Below are positions 1 to 8,168 of a stretch of DNA of 64,000 nt, in pieces. Position numbers and translations under genes: made by a program. The first letter of the stretch is position 1; each line of letters opens with the position of its first letter. The notes beneath the pieces are model-generated. The model did not search any database. It was not told the DNA's origin and worked only from the letters and a program-made list of their open reading frames with translations. This stretch comes from Rhizobium sp. FKL33 (GTDB lineage: Bacteria; Pseudomonadota; Alphaproteobacteria; Rhizobiales; Rhizobiaceae): assembly GCF_005222915.1 (NCBI RefSeq), contig NZ_STFX01000010.1:1-64000 (forward strand). The letters are read 5' to 3'.

Positions 1-214
1 CGCCCAATTCACTCCAACGGATGAAGCGATTGTAGAGCGTCTTGTGGGGGCCGTATTCCTTTGGAGCGTCTTTCCACTGAAGCCCATGTTTCAAAACATA
101 AATAATGCCGCTGACCACACGCCGATCATCAACCCGCGGGATGCCATGGGCCAGTGGGAAGTACGGGCGAATTCGGGCAAACTGGGATGGTGTCAGTAAA
201 AACAAATCACTCAT
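1..214 (-). CDS. IS5-family transposase, N-terminal part (runs off the left edge)
   Basis: Reading leftward from the ATG at 214-212, 71 codons are open to the window edge. The product begins MSDLFLLTPSQFARIRPYFP and continues with GIPRVDDRRVVSG and WKDAPKEYGPHKTLYNRF, the N-terminal domain (DUF4096-like) of IS5-family transposases, often the first of two ORFs joined by frameshifting. A GGGAGG ribosome site lies just upstream. The catalytic DDE part would lie outside the window, so intactness cannot be judged. Family is recognised by motif; the subgroup is not certain. Confidence 0.85.
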   Translation of the reverse strand, partial: MSDLFLLTPSQFARIRPYFPLAHGIPRVDDRRVVSGIIYVLKHGLQWKDAPKEYGPHKTLYNRFIRWSELG

Positions 215-287
215 GGCAATTCCTCCCGCCGTGAGTGAATCAAAATTCGCCCGCTTTTAAAAGCCCCTTAATTAATGAGGCCTGAGC
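215..287. mobile_element. Probable terminal segment of the IS5-type element
   Basis: Between the transposase start and a CTAG at 288-291 lies AT-richer DNA that, read from the CTAG inward on the minus strand, begins GGCTCAGGCCTCATTAATTA. IS5-family elements commonly insert at YTAR/CTAG, so 287/288 is a plausible element edge. The matching inverted repeat is outside the window, so this is inference. Confidence 0.45.
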
Positions 288-497
288 CTAGACAGATGTT
301 GGTCTTGACGCCTGGGCCACGCCGTAGATGTTTTGCAGCGGTCGAATTTCGGCGAGTGCACGCGACAAGCGATTGAGGACCGCGCAGCCGAGGGCGTGCG
401 ATGCGAATGAACGCGCCTGCAGCCGGCGTCCTATGACCGATTTGCAGCGGCCGATCGCGGTCTCAGCCATAGATCCTTTCCCGCAGCCGGTAGCGGT
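288..497 (-). pseudogene. C-terminal remnant of a second IS5-family transposase
   Basis: On the minus strand about 70 codons ending in TAG at 290-288 read GKGSMAETAIGRCKSVIGRR, then LQARSF and VAVLNRL-like text (here CAVLNRL). This is the C-terminal AET-x-x-x-R-x-K-x-x-x-G signature of IS5-type transposases, including the catalytic-region Glu. No N-terminal domain is present and the frame loses resemblance upstream of about 497, exactly where another remnant begins on the opposite strand. The stop lies in the CTAG where the left-hand element ends, suggesting the newer element inserted into this older one. Confidence 0.6.
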
Positions 498-501
498 CGG
501 C

Positions 502-660
502 CCCTTTCCCAACGACGACGTCATTGTCCGGCTCGTCCGCGCTATGCTGCTCGAACAGAATGACGAATGGGCCGTCCCGCGATCCAGATACACGACCCTG
601 GAAACCATCGGACAAATCAGCGATGATCCCATTATCAGCCTGCCCGCTGTGGCGCGCTGA
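502..660 (+). pseudogene. C-terminal remnant of an IS256-family (mutator-type) transposase
   Basis: The plus frame encodes FPNDD, then VRLVRAMLLEQNDEWAV, RYTTLETI and SDDPIISLPAV before TGA at 658-660. This is the characteristic tail of IS256-family transposases (LLEQNDEWAVQR..YMTLE). All upstream catalytic sequence is missing and the frame is unrelated before about 502. It is a truncated, non-functional copy joined back-to-back with the IS5 remnant. Confidence 0.75.
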
Positions 661-731
661 CATCCCATCCGGCCCAACGCCGTAATGAACCGTGGTCGTC
701 AAAAGCTACACCATGCTACGGGACACGATCC
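661..731 (+). mobile_element. Right end of the IS256-type remnant
   Basis: Downstream of the truncated transposase, 694-730 contains GTCAAAAGCTACACCATGCT followed by ACGGGACACGATCC. The AGCTACACCA...GGGACACGA pattern is typical of IS256-family terminal inverted repeats. The left end is absent. Ordinary chromosomal coding resumes at the ABC ATPase stop codon at 760. Confidence 0.5.
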
Positions 732-759
732 ATCGGTTTGGTTCGGCGCCGGTTGCGGT

Positions 760-1746
760 TCAGTTCAACGGGAAATGGCAGGCGACGGAACGGCCATCCG
801 CAGCCTTCGTCAGCACTGGTCGCTCCGCGCTGCAGCGCGGCTGGGCGTAGGGGCAGCGGGTCGAGAATTTGCAGCCCTTGGGCGGATCGAGCGGGCTCGG
901 GAGATCGCCCGTCAGGAGGATTCGCTCGCGCTTTCCCTGCGCGCCATGTTGCGGAATGGCCGAGAGCAACGCCTGGGTATAGGGATGCCGCGGCTTGTCG
1001 TAGAGCGCATCGGTGTCGCCGAGCTCCATGATCGAGCCGAGATACATCACGGCGACGCGGTTCGAGACCTGTCGCACCACGGCGAGATCATGGGCGATGA
1101 ACACGTAAGTGAGCTGCAGCTGATCACGGAGATCGGCGAAGAGATTGACGATCTGCGCCTGCACCGAGACATCCAGCGCCGAAACAGGCTCGTCGGCGAC
1201 GATCAGCTTGGGCTCGACCGCCAGCGCCCTGGCGATGCCGATGCGCTGGCGCTGGCCGCCGGAAAATTCGTGCGGATACCGGTCGAGATAGTCGCGTCTG
1301 AGCCCGACGATCTCCATGAGCTCCGTGAGACGCTCGTCAATGCCCGCGCCGCTGCGGATGGCGTGGACCTTGAGCACTTCCGAGAGCATGTCGCGAATGC
1401 GCCGGCGCGGATTGAGCGAGGCGGAGGGGTCCTGGAAGATCATCTGCATCTTGCGCCGCACCCGCTTCAGCGCGCGCGTATCCGCCTTGGCGATATTCTC
1501 TCCGTCGAAGGTGAGCTCGCCGGAGGTGACGTCGTAAAGCCGGGTGAGACAGCGTCCCAGGGTGGATTTGCCGCTGCCGGACTCGCCGACGAGGCCGAGC
1601 GTTTCCCCGGGATAGACGTCGAGGCTGATCGCGTCGACCGCATGCAGCGTCCGGCCCGAGCCGGGTCGCATCGTCTTGCCGACGATGAAATTCTTGGTCA
1701 GTTCGCGGGCCGAAAGAAGGGGGGCGCTGGTCATATCCACCATCAT
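760..1746 (-). CDS. Dipeptide/oligopeptide-type ABC transporter ATPase (DppF/OppF-like)
   Basis: A 328-residue ATPase that would energise import through the two permeases encoded upstream. Walker A is GESGSGKST (about residues 55-63), the signature LSGGQRQRIG precedes Walker B LIVADEPVSALD, and the H-loop is FIAHDLAVV. The C-terminal cysteine-containing segment CKFSTRCPYAQPRC is the OppF/DppF hallmark. The ATG at 1746 overlaps the stop of the preceding ATPase gene by four bases (ATGA), indicating translational coupling; in-frame ATGs at 1743 and 1734 are alternatives. It is the last gene of the minus-strand peptide operon, abutting the insertion-sequence graveyard. Confidence 0.92.
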   Translation of the reverse strand: MMVDMTSAPLLSARELTKNFIVGKTMRPGSGRTLHAVDAISLDVYPGETLGLVGESGSGKSTLGRCLTRLYDVTSGELTFDGENIAKADTRALKRVRRKMQMIFQDPSASLNPRRRIRDMLSEVLKVHAIRSGAGIDERLTELMEIVGLRRDYLDRYPHEFSGGQRQRIGIARALAVEPKLIVADEPVSALDVSVQAQIVNLFADLRDQLQLTYVFIAHDLAVVRQVSNRVAVMYLGSIMELGDTDALYDKPRHPYTQALLSAIPQHGAQGKRERILLTGDLPSPLDPPKGCKFSTRCPYAQPRCSAERPVLTKAADGRSVACHFPLN

Positions 1747-2759
1747 GCAGTCTCCTGGACGCCGAGAATCTCCCCGCGCCTGTCATAGCGTTCATCATCA
1801 TGGAGAACGCAGAGCGCGCTTTGCTCGCCCTCCCGGCGGAGCGGCGGTCTCGCGGCGCAAGCGGGCCGTGCGAAGCGACAGCGCGGGGCAAAGCCGCAAC
1901 CTTCCGGGATCGAGCCGGGCAAAGGCGGCATGCCGCCAATGGAGACGAGTCTGTCCGGCCTGACGCCGGTGAGAGGCGGAATGGAGGCCATCAGACCCCA
2001 GGTATAGGGATGTAGCGGATTGTTGAAGAGATCGGCCGCCCTGCCGCGCTCGACAATGCGGCCGGCATACATTACCGCCACATGGTCGGCGACTTCGGAA
2101 ACCACGCCCATATCATGGGTGATCAGGATGATGGCCGCGCCATGGTCGCGCCGCAGCCGTAAGAGAAGGTCGAGCACCTGCGCCTGCACGGTCACGTCGA
2201 GGGCCGTGGTCGGCTCGTCGGCCACCAAGAGCGCCGGCTGGCAGGAAATCGCCATGGCGATCACCGCGCGCTGGCGCATGCCGCCGGAGAGCTGATGCGG
2301 GAAGCGGTCGACAGCCTCATTGGGATTGGAGAAGCCGACTTCAGCCAGCAGTTCCACGGCGCGGGCGCGGGCGGCGCGGGCCGAGATCCGCTCATGTTCG
2401 CGGATCTGTTCGGCGATCTGCCAGCCGATCGTGTAAACAGGCGTCAGCGCCGTCATCGGATCCTGCGAGATCAGGCCGATCTCCTTGCCGCGGATGCGGC
2501 GCATGGCGCTTTGCGGCAGGTCGAGAATGCGCTTGCCGCGAAAGGCGACTGCGCCGTCGACACGGGTGGTCTTGGGATCATGCAGGCCGAGCAGCGATTG
2601 CAGCGTCACGGATTTGCCTGAGCCGGATTCGCCGACGATTGACAGGATCTCACCCTCGCGCAGGCTGAAGGAGACGTCGTCGACGGCGCGGATATCGCCG
2701 CGATCGGTGCGGAAGGAGACGGTCAGGCCGTTCACGTCGAGGAGAAGGGGCTTTTCCAT
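1743..2759 (-). CDS. Dipeptide/oligopeptide-type ABC transporter ATPase (DppD/OppD-like)
   Basis: 338 residues. Walker A GESGSGKS (43-50), Q-loop in LISQDPMTALTP, signature LSGGMRQR, Walker B LLVADEPTTALDVT and H-loop ILITHDMGVV are all present, followed by the Opp/Dpp-specific C-terminal extension with clustered cysteines (CGFAPRCRFARPAC). It pairs with the following DppF-like subunit as a heterodimeric motor. The start MEKPLLLDVNG at 2759 was chosen because it follows the permease stop by two bases and matches family N-termini. Longer in-frame readings upstream only re-read the permease gene. Confidence 0.92.
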   Translation of the reverse strand: MEKPLLLDVNGLTVSFRTDRGDIRAVDDVSFSLREGEILSIVGESGSGKSVTLQSLLGLHDPKTTRVDGAVAFRGKRILDLPQSAMRRIRGKEIGLISQDPMTALTPVYTIGWQIAEQIREHERISARAARARAVELLAEVGFSNPNEAVDRFPHQLSGGMRQRAVIAMAISCQPALLVADEPTTALDVTVQAQVLDLLLRLRRDHGAAIILITHDMGVVSEVADHVAVMYAGRIVERGRAADLFNNPLHPYTWGLMASIPPLTGVRPDRLVSIGGMPPLPGSIPEGCGFAPRCRFARPACAARPPLRREGEQSALCVLHDDERYDRRGEILGVQETA

Positions 2760-2761
2760 GC

Positions 2762-3733
2762 TCAGCTCCCCCTCACGCGCGGGTCGATCAGCACATAGAC
2801 GATGTCGACCACGGCATTGGCGAGCACCACGAAGAAGGAGGCATACATCACCGCGCCCAGGATCATCGGCAGGTCGAGATTGAGAAGCGCCTGATAGGTG
2901 AGGCGCCCCACGCCGTTCAGGCCGAACACCACTTCCGTCAGCAGCGCTGAGCCGCCGACCAGAGCCCCGAAATCGAGGCCGAACATAGTGACGAAGGGGA
3001 TCAGCGAGGTGCGCAGCGCATGCCGGAGCATGACGCGTGTCGGGCTCAAGCCCTTGGCGCGGGCGGTGCGGATGAAATCTTCCTGATAGGCTTCGACGAG
3101 AGTGGCCCTGAGCACCCGACCGTAAAGGCCGATATAGAGGAAGGCCAGGGTGCACCAGGGAATGATCAGCGTCTTGAACCAGCCGACGGGGTCCTCGAAC
3201 AGCGGCTTGTAGCCGAGCGCGGGAACCCAGGAAAACAGCCAGGTGTCGTGAAAGCGGCTCTGGGTGATCAGGTTCATCACCTCGCCGAGCCAATAGACCG
3301 GCATCGAGACGCCGATCAGCGCCACGATCATCAGCCCTCGATCCAGCAGCGTGTCGCGGCTCATCGCCGAGAGGACGCCGACCACGATCCCGCCGATGAC
3401 CCAGAGCACGGCGGCGCCGAACACCAGGGACAGTGTCACGGGCGCCGCGTCCGCCACTTGCGGCACGATGCGCATGCCGCGATTGACGAAGGAGGTCAGG
3501 TCCTGCGTCACGAACAGCCGCTTCATCATAATGGCGTATTGGACAGGGAGAGCCCGGTCGAAGCCGAATTCGGTGCGGATCGCCGCGATGGTTTCCTGCG
3601 AGGCGTTGCGGCCGGCGATGCGGGCGGCGGGATCGGAGCCAGGGGTGGCGAAGAAGATCAGGAAGACCAGCGCCGAGATGCCGAACATCACGAAAATCAT
3701 CTGCGCCAGTCGCTGGAGGATAGCAAAACCCAT
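2762..3733 (-). CDS. Dipeptide-type ABC transporter permease (DppB-like)
   Basis: 323 residues with six predicted membrane segments: one at about 10-30, then the ABC permease core. The N-terminal RLAQMIFVMFGISALVFLIF and the EAA-loop region RTARAKGLSPTRVMLRHALR are typical of the DppB/OppB family. The ATG has a strong GAGGAGG site. It lies 10 bases after the DppC-like gene and 2 bases before the DppD-like gene, inside one minus-strand operon. Substrate class (di/oligopeptides, nickel, opines and similar) cannot be resolved from the permease alone. Confidence 0.92.
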   Translation of the reverse strand: MGFAILQRLAQMIFVMFGISALVFLIFFATPGSDPAARIAGRNASQETIAAIRTEFGFDRALPVQYAIMMKRLFVTQDLTSFVNRGMRIVPQVADAAPVTLSLVFGAAVLWVIGGIVVGVLSAMSRDTLLDRGLMIVALIGVSMPVYWLGEVMNLITQSRFHDTWLFSWVPALGYKPLFEDPVGWFKTLIIPWCTLAFLYIGLYGRVLRATLVEAYQEDFIRTARAKGLSPTRVMLRHALRTSLIPFVTMFGLDFGALVGGSALLTEVVFGLNGVGRLTYQALLNLDLPMILGAVMYASFFVVLANAVVDIVYVLIDPRVRGS

Positions 3734-3743
3734 CTCGGCCTCC

Positions 3744-4775
3744 TCAAACGATCTTGGTGCGCGGATCGAGCGCGTCGCGGATGCTGTCGCCGATCACGTT
3801 GAGTGTCAGCACGGTCAGTGCAATGGCGATCCCCGGCGCCAACGCGACGGCGGGACGGGTGTAGAGCAATGTCTGTCCGTCCTGGATGATGGTGCCCCAG
3901 CTTGCATCCGGCGCCTGCACGCCGATCGACAGGAAGGACAGCGAGGATTCGGTGACGATGTTCAGCGCCATCATCAGCGGGATGAAGACGATCAGCATGG
4001 TCGAGACATTGGGCAGGATGTCTTTGAACAGGATCCGCCAGGAGGGAATGCCGAGGCCGATCGCCGCGAGCACGAATTCGCTGTTCTTGAGCGCCAGCAC
4101 GCGGCCGCGCACGGGGCGGGCGACATAGGGCACATAGATGATGCCGATAATGCCGATGGGCAGCAGCAGGCTGTTGGCGTTGATCTCAAGCGGCCCGATG
4201 GTGATGCCTTTGGAGATCAGCACGATCGAGAGCGAGATGGCCAGCAGATAGACAGGAAAAGCCCAGAGAATATCGAGGATGCGGGACAGCACCATATCGA
4301 CGACGCCGCCGAAAAAGCCGGCGGTCACGCCGATCAATGCCGCCAGCGTCAGACAGATGGCGGTGGCCGAGCCCGCGATCAGCAGCGAATTGCGACCGCC
4401 ATAGAGCAGGCGGGCGGCGACGTCGCGCCCTTGCGTATCGGCGCCGAGAAAGTATTTCGCCTCCCAGGTCGGCCCGATCGGTGTCACGCCGAGGCCGAGA
4501 CCTTCGGTGGAGGCCTGCATGATCTTCACCTTCTTGCCGTCGATCTTGATCTTGCCGCTGAGATTGGAGCGGAACGGATCTGTCTCGGCGACGTGGCGCG
4601 CATAGATCGGCGCAGCAAGGCTCGACAGGATGATCAGACAGAGCAGCACCGCTGCGGCGATGGTCGGTTTGTCGCGCTTCAACAAAGTCCAGGCGCGCCG
4701 CCAGGGACCAGCGCCGGCGCGCGCCGGTTCAGCCTTGCCTGCCGCGTCGGGCAGCGTCTCGGTAAGGGTGTTCAT
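3744..4775 (-). CDS. Dipeptide-type ABC transporter permease (DppC-like)
   Basis: 343 residues. An N-terminal cytoplasmic region and first membrane helix (KPTIAAAVLLCLIILSSLAA) are followed by a long periplasmic loop containing LGADTQGRDVAARLLYGGRN, then five helices and the coupling loop LGIPSWRILFKDILPNV. This is the OppC/DppC architecture. It is the first permease after the binding protein gene, from which it is separated by a stable hairpin at 4838-4862. GGAAAAG is the ribosome site. Confidence 0.92.
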   Translation of the reverse strand: MNTLTETLPDAAGKAEPARAGAGPWRRAWTLLKRDKPTIAAAVLLCLIILSSLAAPIYARHVAETDPFRSNLSGKIKIDGKKVKIMQASTEGLGLGVTPIGPTWEAKYFLGADTQGRDVAARLLYGGRNSLLIAGSATAICLTLAALIGVTAGFFGGVVDMVLSRILDILWAFPVYLLAISLSIVLISKGITIGPLEINANSLLLPIGIIGIIYVPYVARPVRGRVLALKNSEFVLAAIGLGIPSWRILFKDILPNVSTMLIVFIPLMMALNIVTESSLSFLSIGVQAPDASWGTIIQDGQTLLYTRPAVALAPGIAIALTVLTLNVIGDSIRDALDPRTKIV

Positions 4776-4837
4776 GTCTTTTCCTTGCAGGGAGCGTCGG
4801 CGTGACGGCGATCCTGCCGCCGTCGCGCGTCTTGGGC

Positions 4838-4862
4838 GACGGCGGAGCGTGGCTCCGCCGTC
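4838..4862 (-). other. Stable intercistronic hairpin behind the binding-protein gene
   Basis: GACGGCGGAGC at 4838-4848 and GCTCCGCCGTC at 4852-4862 form a perfect 11-bp stem with a 3-base loop. It starts 8 bases after the binding-protein stop codon on the minus strand. No T-run follows, so it is more likely an mRNA-stability or expression-ratio element than a terminator. Confidence 0.7.
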
Positions 4863-4869
4863 CTTCTGG

Positions 4870-6570
4870 TCACTTCACCCAGGATTGGGAGGCGATCCAG
4901 CGGTTCTGCTTGTTGAAGACATAGTTGCCGAGCCGGGCCGAGGTGAAGTTGACGCTTTTCGGCGTGAACAGCGGCGCGAGCGGCGCCTCAGCCATGAAGC
5001 CCTTGTCGATCTTGGCCCATTCGGCGTTGGCGGCCTCCTGATCGGTCAGCGACAGGGTCATCGCCGACTTCATCTTGGCGTCGAGATCCTTGTTGCAATA
5101 GCCGGCGATGTTGATCGAGGAGTCGCTGCCCTTGTGGAAGCTGTCGCAGGACAGAAGCACATTGAGGAAGTTCGACGGAGCCGGATAGTCCATATACCAC
5201 TGCGAAATGCTGATCTGGACGTTGTTGTTGGTGTTCTGGATATAGGTGAACTGGATGTTCGGCGAGATCGCCTTCATCGAGGCGTCGTAGCCGAGATCGC
5301 TGAGCACGCTCTGCAGATAGGTGCCGATCGAGCGCGACACGGCGTTGTCTTCGGCGATCACCGTCACCTTCTGGCCCTTGGTGCCGGACTCCTCGACCAG
5401 TTGCATCGCCTTGTCCATATCGGCTTCCGACCATTCGGCCCCCGGATCCTTGGTGTAGATGCAGTCGTCGACACGGCCCGGGAAATCGGGCGGAAGAATC
5501 TGGCAAGTGGGCTGCGCCAAGGCTTCGCCGCCGAACAGGCCGACCAGCGCGTCGCGGTCGAGCGCATAGTTCAGCGCCTGACGGACCTTCACATTGTCGA
5601 AGGGCGCGAGATTGGTGTTCATCGGCGCGTACCAGAAGGCGGCCAGCGGATCGAGATGGATCTGCTTGGCGTATTTCTCACCGATTTCAGGCAGACGGTC
5701 GGCCGGCGGGGTGTCGAACATCCAGTCGATCTGACCGTTGATGACCGCGTTGATCGTCGCTTCTTCGGTCATGCCGAATTTGTAGACGATCTCGTCGGCA
5801 TAACCATCAGGCTGGGCGTCGACGCTCCATTCCTTGAAATGCGGATTGCGCTTCAGCACCATCTTGTCGTTGGGATTGTAGCTTTCGATCATATAGGCGC
5901 CGGTGCCGGGGATCGGCGTGGTGCCGGCGTCGGCTGCGGGCGCGTCTGCCGGCAGGATGCTGGCATGCGGCACGGCGAGCTTGGAGAAGAACTCCGCATC
6001 GGGAGCGACGAGATTGATGGTGACCGTGCCGGCCGCGTCATCGGCGATCACGCCGCCGTCGAGCGTGCATGTCTCGCCCTTCTCGATGCATTTGTCGGCG
6101 CCGACAAAGCCGTTGTAGAAGCTGCCCATGGTCGGGCCCTTCACCTTGAAGATGCGCTGGAAGGAGGCCAACACGTCAGACGGCATGACCTCCTTGCCGT
6201 TGGAGAATTTCACGCCCTTGCGGATCTTGAACACATAGGTCTTGCCGTCATTCTTGACTTCGGGCATCGCCTCGGCGAGCGAGGGGACGATCTTGAAGCC
6301 TTCCGTGCCGCCGGCCTGCTTGAATTTCAGGAGGCCGTCATAGGTCATCTGGAAGATCTGCCAGAACTGGCCGGTATAGTTGATGGCCGGGTCGATGGTG
6401 CCGGCGGCTGAGACGGCGGCGAGCGTCATCGTGCCGCCGCGGTGCTCGGCCATCAGCTTGGCGCGATCTTCTTCAGCATGCGCAAGTCCGGACAGCGCCG
6501 TCTGCGCGAGAAGCAGGCCGGCAAGCAGCGCGCCCGCGCGCCGCGTCACTTTCGAAAAGGTCGATGTCAT
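4870..6570 (-). CDS. Periplasmic peptide-binding protein (SBP_bac_5 family)
   Basis: 566 residues, the usual size of DppA/OppA-class receptors. A Sec signal peptide is visible (RRAGALLAGLLLAQTALSGLAHA, cleavage near residue 32), followed by AAVSAAGTIDPAINYTGQFW and the family segment KTYVFKIRKGVKFSNGKEVM. It would capture the imported ligand in the periplasm and deliver it to the DppBC-like channel. It is the first structural gene of the transporter; the aminopeptidase-like gene is 76 bases upstream on the same strand, which points to a peptide or N-acyl amino-acid ligand. Ribosome site GGGA precedes the ATG. Confidence 0.93.
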   Translation of the reverse strand: MTSTFSKVTRRAGALLAGLLLAQTALSGLAHAEEDRAKLMAEHRGGTMTLAAVSAAGTIDPAINYTGQFWQIFQMTYDGLLKFKQAGGTEGFKIVPSLAEAMPEVKNDGKTYVFKIRKGVKFSNGKEVMPSDVLASFQRIFKVKGPTMGSFYNGFVGADKCIEKGETCTLDGGVIADDAAGTVTINLVAPDAEFFSKLAVPHASILPADAPAADAGTTPIPGTGAYMIESYNPNDKMVLKRNPHFKEWSVDAQPDGYADEIVYKFGMTEEATINAVINGQIDWMFDTPPADRLPEIGEKYAKQIHLDPLAAFWYAPMNTNLAPFDNVKVRQALNYALDRDALVGLFGGEALAQPTCQILPPDFPGRVDDCIYTKDPGAEWSEADMDKAMQLVEESGTKGQKVTVIAEDNAVSRSIGTYLQSVLSDLGYDASMKAISPNIQFTYIQNTNNNVQISISQWYMDYPAPSNFLNVLLSCDSFHKGSDSSINIAGYCNKDLDAKMKSAMTLSLTDQEAANAEWAKIDKGFMAEAPLAPLFTPKSVNFTSARLGNYVFNKQNRWIASQSWVK

Positions 6571-6621
6571 CTAGCAGTTCCCTCTGTTCTTGTTGTGTTT
6601 GAACGTTCATTGGGCATGCGC

Positions 6622-6643
6622 CGCCGCCCTGTGACGGGCGGCG
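6622..6643 (-). other. GC hairpin between hydrolase and binding-protein genes
   Basis: CGCCGCCC at 6622-6629 and GGGCGGCG at 6636-6643 form a perfect 8-bp stem with a 6-base loop, starting 3 bases after the hydrolase stop codon. No run of T follows on the minus strand. Because an ANTAR antiterminator is encoded upstream in the same direction, it could be a target for readthrough control, but this is only inference. Confidence 0.5.
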
Positions 6644-6646
6644 TTA

Positions 6647-7540
6647 TCAGGCGGCCTTGGCGTCGAGGAAGGCGGCGACCTCAGCCATGCAGGCCTCGCG
6701 CTCTTCGACATGCGGCATGTGGCTGGACTGTTCGAAGATCGTCCAGCGGACATCTGGGATTTCATCGGCATAGGGCTGCACGCAGGCGACCGTCGCTTCG
6801 TCGAAGCGGCCGGAAATCAGTAGCGTGGGCACATTGATGGTCGACAGGCGGCCGACGATGGACCAGTCCTTCATCGTGCCGATGACGTGGAATTCGTTGG
6901 GGCCGTTCATCGTGTGATAGACGGTCGGATCTTCGGCAATGGCGTCGAAAGTGCGCTTGACCTCGGCCGGCATCGGCACGACGCGGCAGACATGGCGTTC
7001 GTTGAATACGTCGGTCGCCGCCATATAGTCGGCGCTGTCGGTGGTTCCCGCCTGTTCGTGTTTGAGAAGGGTCGCCTGCACTTCGGCTGGCAGTTCCTCG
7101 CGCAGACGGTTGGCTTCGGAAATCCAGGTATGCATGGCCGCCGGCGAATTGGCGACAATCAGCGCCTTCAGGCCCGCCGGCTGGTCCACGGAGAATTCCG
7201 CGCCGAGCATGCCGCCCCAGGACTGACCGAGCAGGCAATATCCGTCGCGGATGCCGAGATGATCGATGAGATTGTGCAACTCCTTCTTGAAGAACTCCAC
7301 CGTCCAGAAGTCGCCGCCCTTTTCGGGCAGATGCGTGGACTTGCCGTTGCCCACCTGGTCGTAATGCACGACGGCGCGGCCGGTGGCGGCGATGTCCTTG
7401 AAGCTGTCGACATAATCATGTGTGCAGCCGGGACCGCCATGGGCGACGATCAGCGGCGGCTTGCCGGATTTCAGATCTCCGGTGATCCGGTACCAGGTCT
7501 TGTATTCGCCATAGGGCGCGAAACCTTCGGTGACTGACAA
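6647..7540 (-). CDS. Proline iminopeptidase-family alpha/beta hydrolase
   Basis: An alpha/beta hydrolase with the oxyanion motif HGGPGC, the nucleophile elbow GQSWGG and late Asp/His candidates in RFDEATVAC and SSHMPHVEE. These are the hallmarks of proline iminopeptidase and related amidases (family MEROPS S33), typically about 300 residues. The best start is TTG at 7540-7538, preceded at 7 bases by GAGGGAG; it gives 297 residues starting [17 protein letters not shown]. An upstream TTG at 7636 would add 32 unlikely residues overlapping the AmiR-like gene. Linked to a dipeptide importer, it probably cleaves the imported peptide or amide in the cytoplasm. Confidence 0.85.
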   Translation of the reverse strand: MSVTEGFAPYGEYKTWYRITGDLKSGKPPLIVAHGGPGCTHDYVDSFKDIAATGRAVVHYDQVGNGKSTHLPEKGGDFWTVEFFKKELHNLIDHLGIRDGYCLLGQSWGGMLGAEFSVDQPAGLKALIVANSPAAMHTWISEANRLREELPAEVQATLLKHEQAGTTDSADYMAATDVFNERHVCRVVPMPAEVKRTFDAIAEDPTVYHTMNGPNEFHVIGTMKDWSIVGRLSTINVPTLLISGRFDEATVACVQPYADEIPDVRWTIFEQSSHMPHVEEREACMAEVAAFLDAKAA

Positions 7541-7577
7541 TTTAATGCTCCCTCTCGCTTGATGCTTTTCGCCAAGC

Positions 7578-8168
7578 CTATCCGCTCGTGCGCATGCGTT
7601 TGTCGCCACGACAGATTGCGTCCGCGGCGTCTTCAATGGTCATGCCCCATTCCATGGCGATCGAGCGCAACCGCTTCAGCGCCGCCGCTTCGTCGGCGCT
7701 GCCCGCCTGCATCAGGCGCAGCACGGCCTTCACCACCAGTGGTCGCTGGCGCAGTCGCTGTTCGAGCGCGCGGACATCATCCGCATGGGCCCGCATCTGC
7801 TGGTACCCGATCGCCGCGATCAGCAGCGCGCTATAGGCGCCCGTGGAGCTGATGGGTTTCAGAAGATGCGCATTGGCGCCCTGCGACAGCGCCCATTCGA
7901 TGCGTCCCGGCGCTTCAGATCCGATCAGCGCGATCATCGGCATGGGCGCAAAACCGCGCGGCCAGGGAAACTGTTCGTCATGGCCCATATCGGCGTCGAA
8001 GAAGACAACATCGGCCTGCGCGTCGGCCTCGTCGAGCTGCGGCCAGACATCACGGCTCTCGATCCGCAGGGATTCGAGCTGGCGCGTCAGAGCATCGACG
8101 GAGGGATGCGGGCGATGCAGGATCACCGCGCGCCAGTTCAGGAAAGAGGGCCGCTCCATCCGCGTCAT
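7578..8168 (-). CDS. AmiR-type response regulator/ANTAR antiterminator
   Basis: 196 residues. The first ~120 form a degenerate receiver-like domain ([38 protein letters not shown]). After a coiled-coil helix ([19 protein letters not shown]) comes an ANTAR domain with [20 protein letters not shown] and [19 protein letters not shown]. In Pseudomonas aeruginosa AmiR is held inactive by AmiC and, when released, binds nascent RNA to prevent termination. The ATG at 8168 overlaps the AmiC-like stop by four bases, exactly the coupling expected for a stoichiometric pair. Confidence 0.85.
   Translation of the reverse strand: MTRMERPSFLNWRAVILHRPHPSVDALTRQLESLRIESRDVWPQLDEADAQADVVFFDADMGHDEQFPWPRGFAPMPMIALIGSEAPGRIEWALSQGANAHLLKPISSTGAYSALLIAAIGYQQMRAHADDVRALEQRLRQRPLVVKAVLRLMQAGSADEAAALKRLRSIAMEWGMTIEDAADAICRGDKRMRTSG

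Noticed and set aside
3351-6411. Long plus-strand open frames opposite the permease and binding-protein genes
   Set aside because: They mirror genuine minus-strand genes with signal peptide and membrane segments and show no protein family of their own.
7541-7636. N-terminal extension of the iminopeptidase-like protein
   Set aside because: The 32 residues overlap the AmiR-like gene end and match nothing in the hydrolase family.
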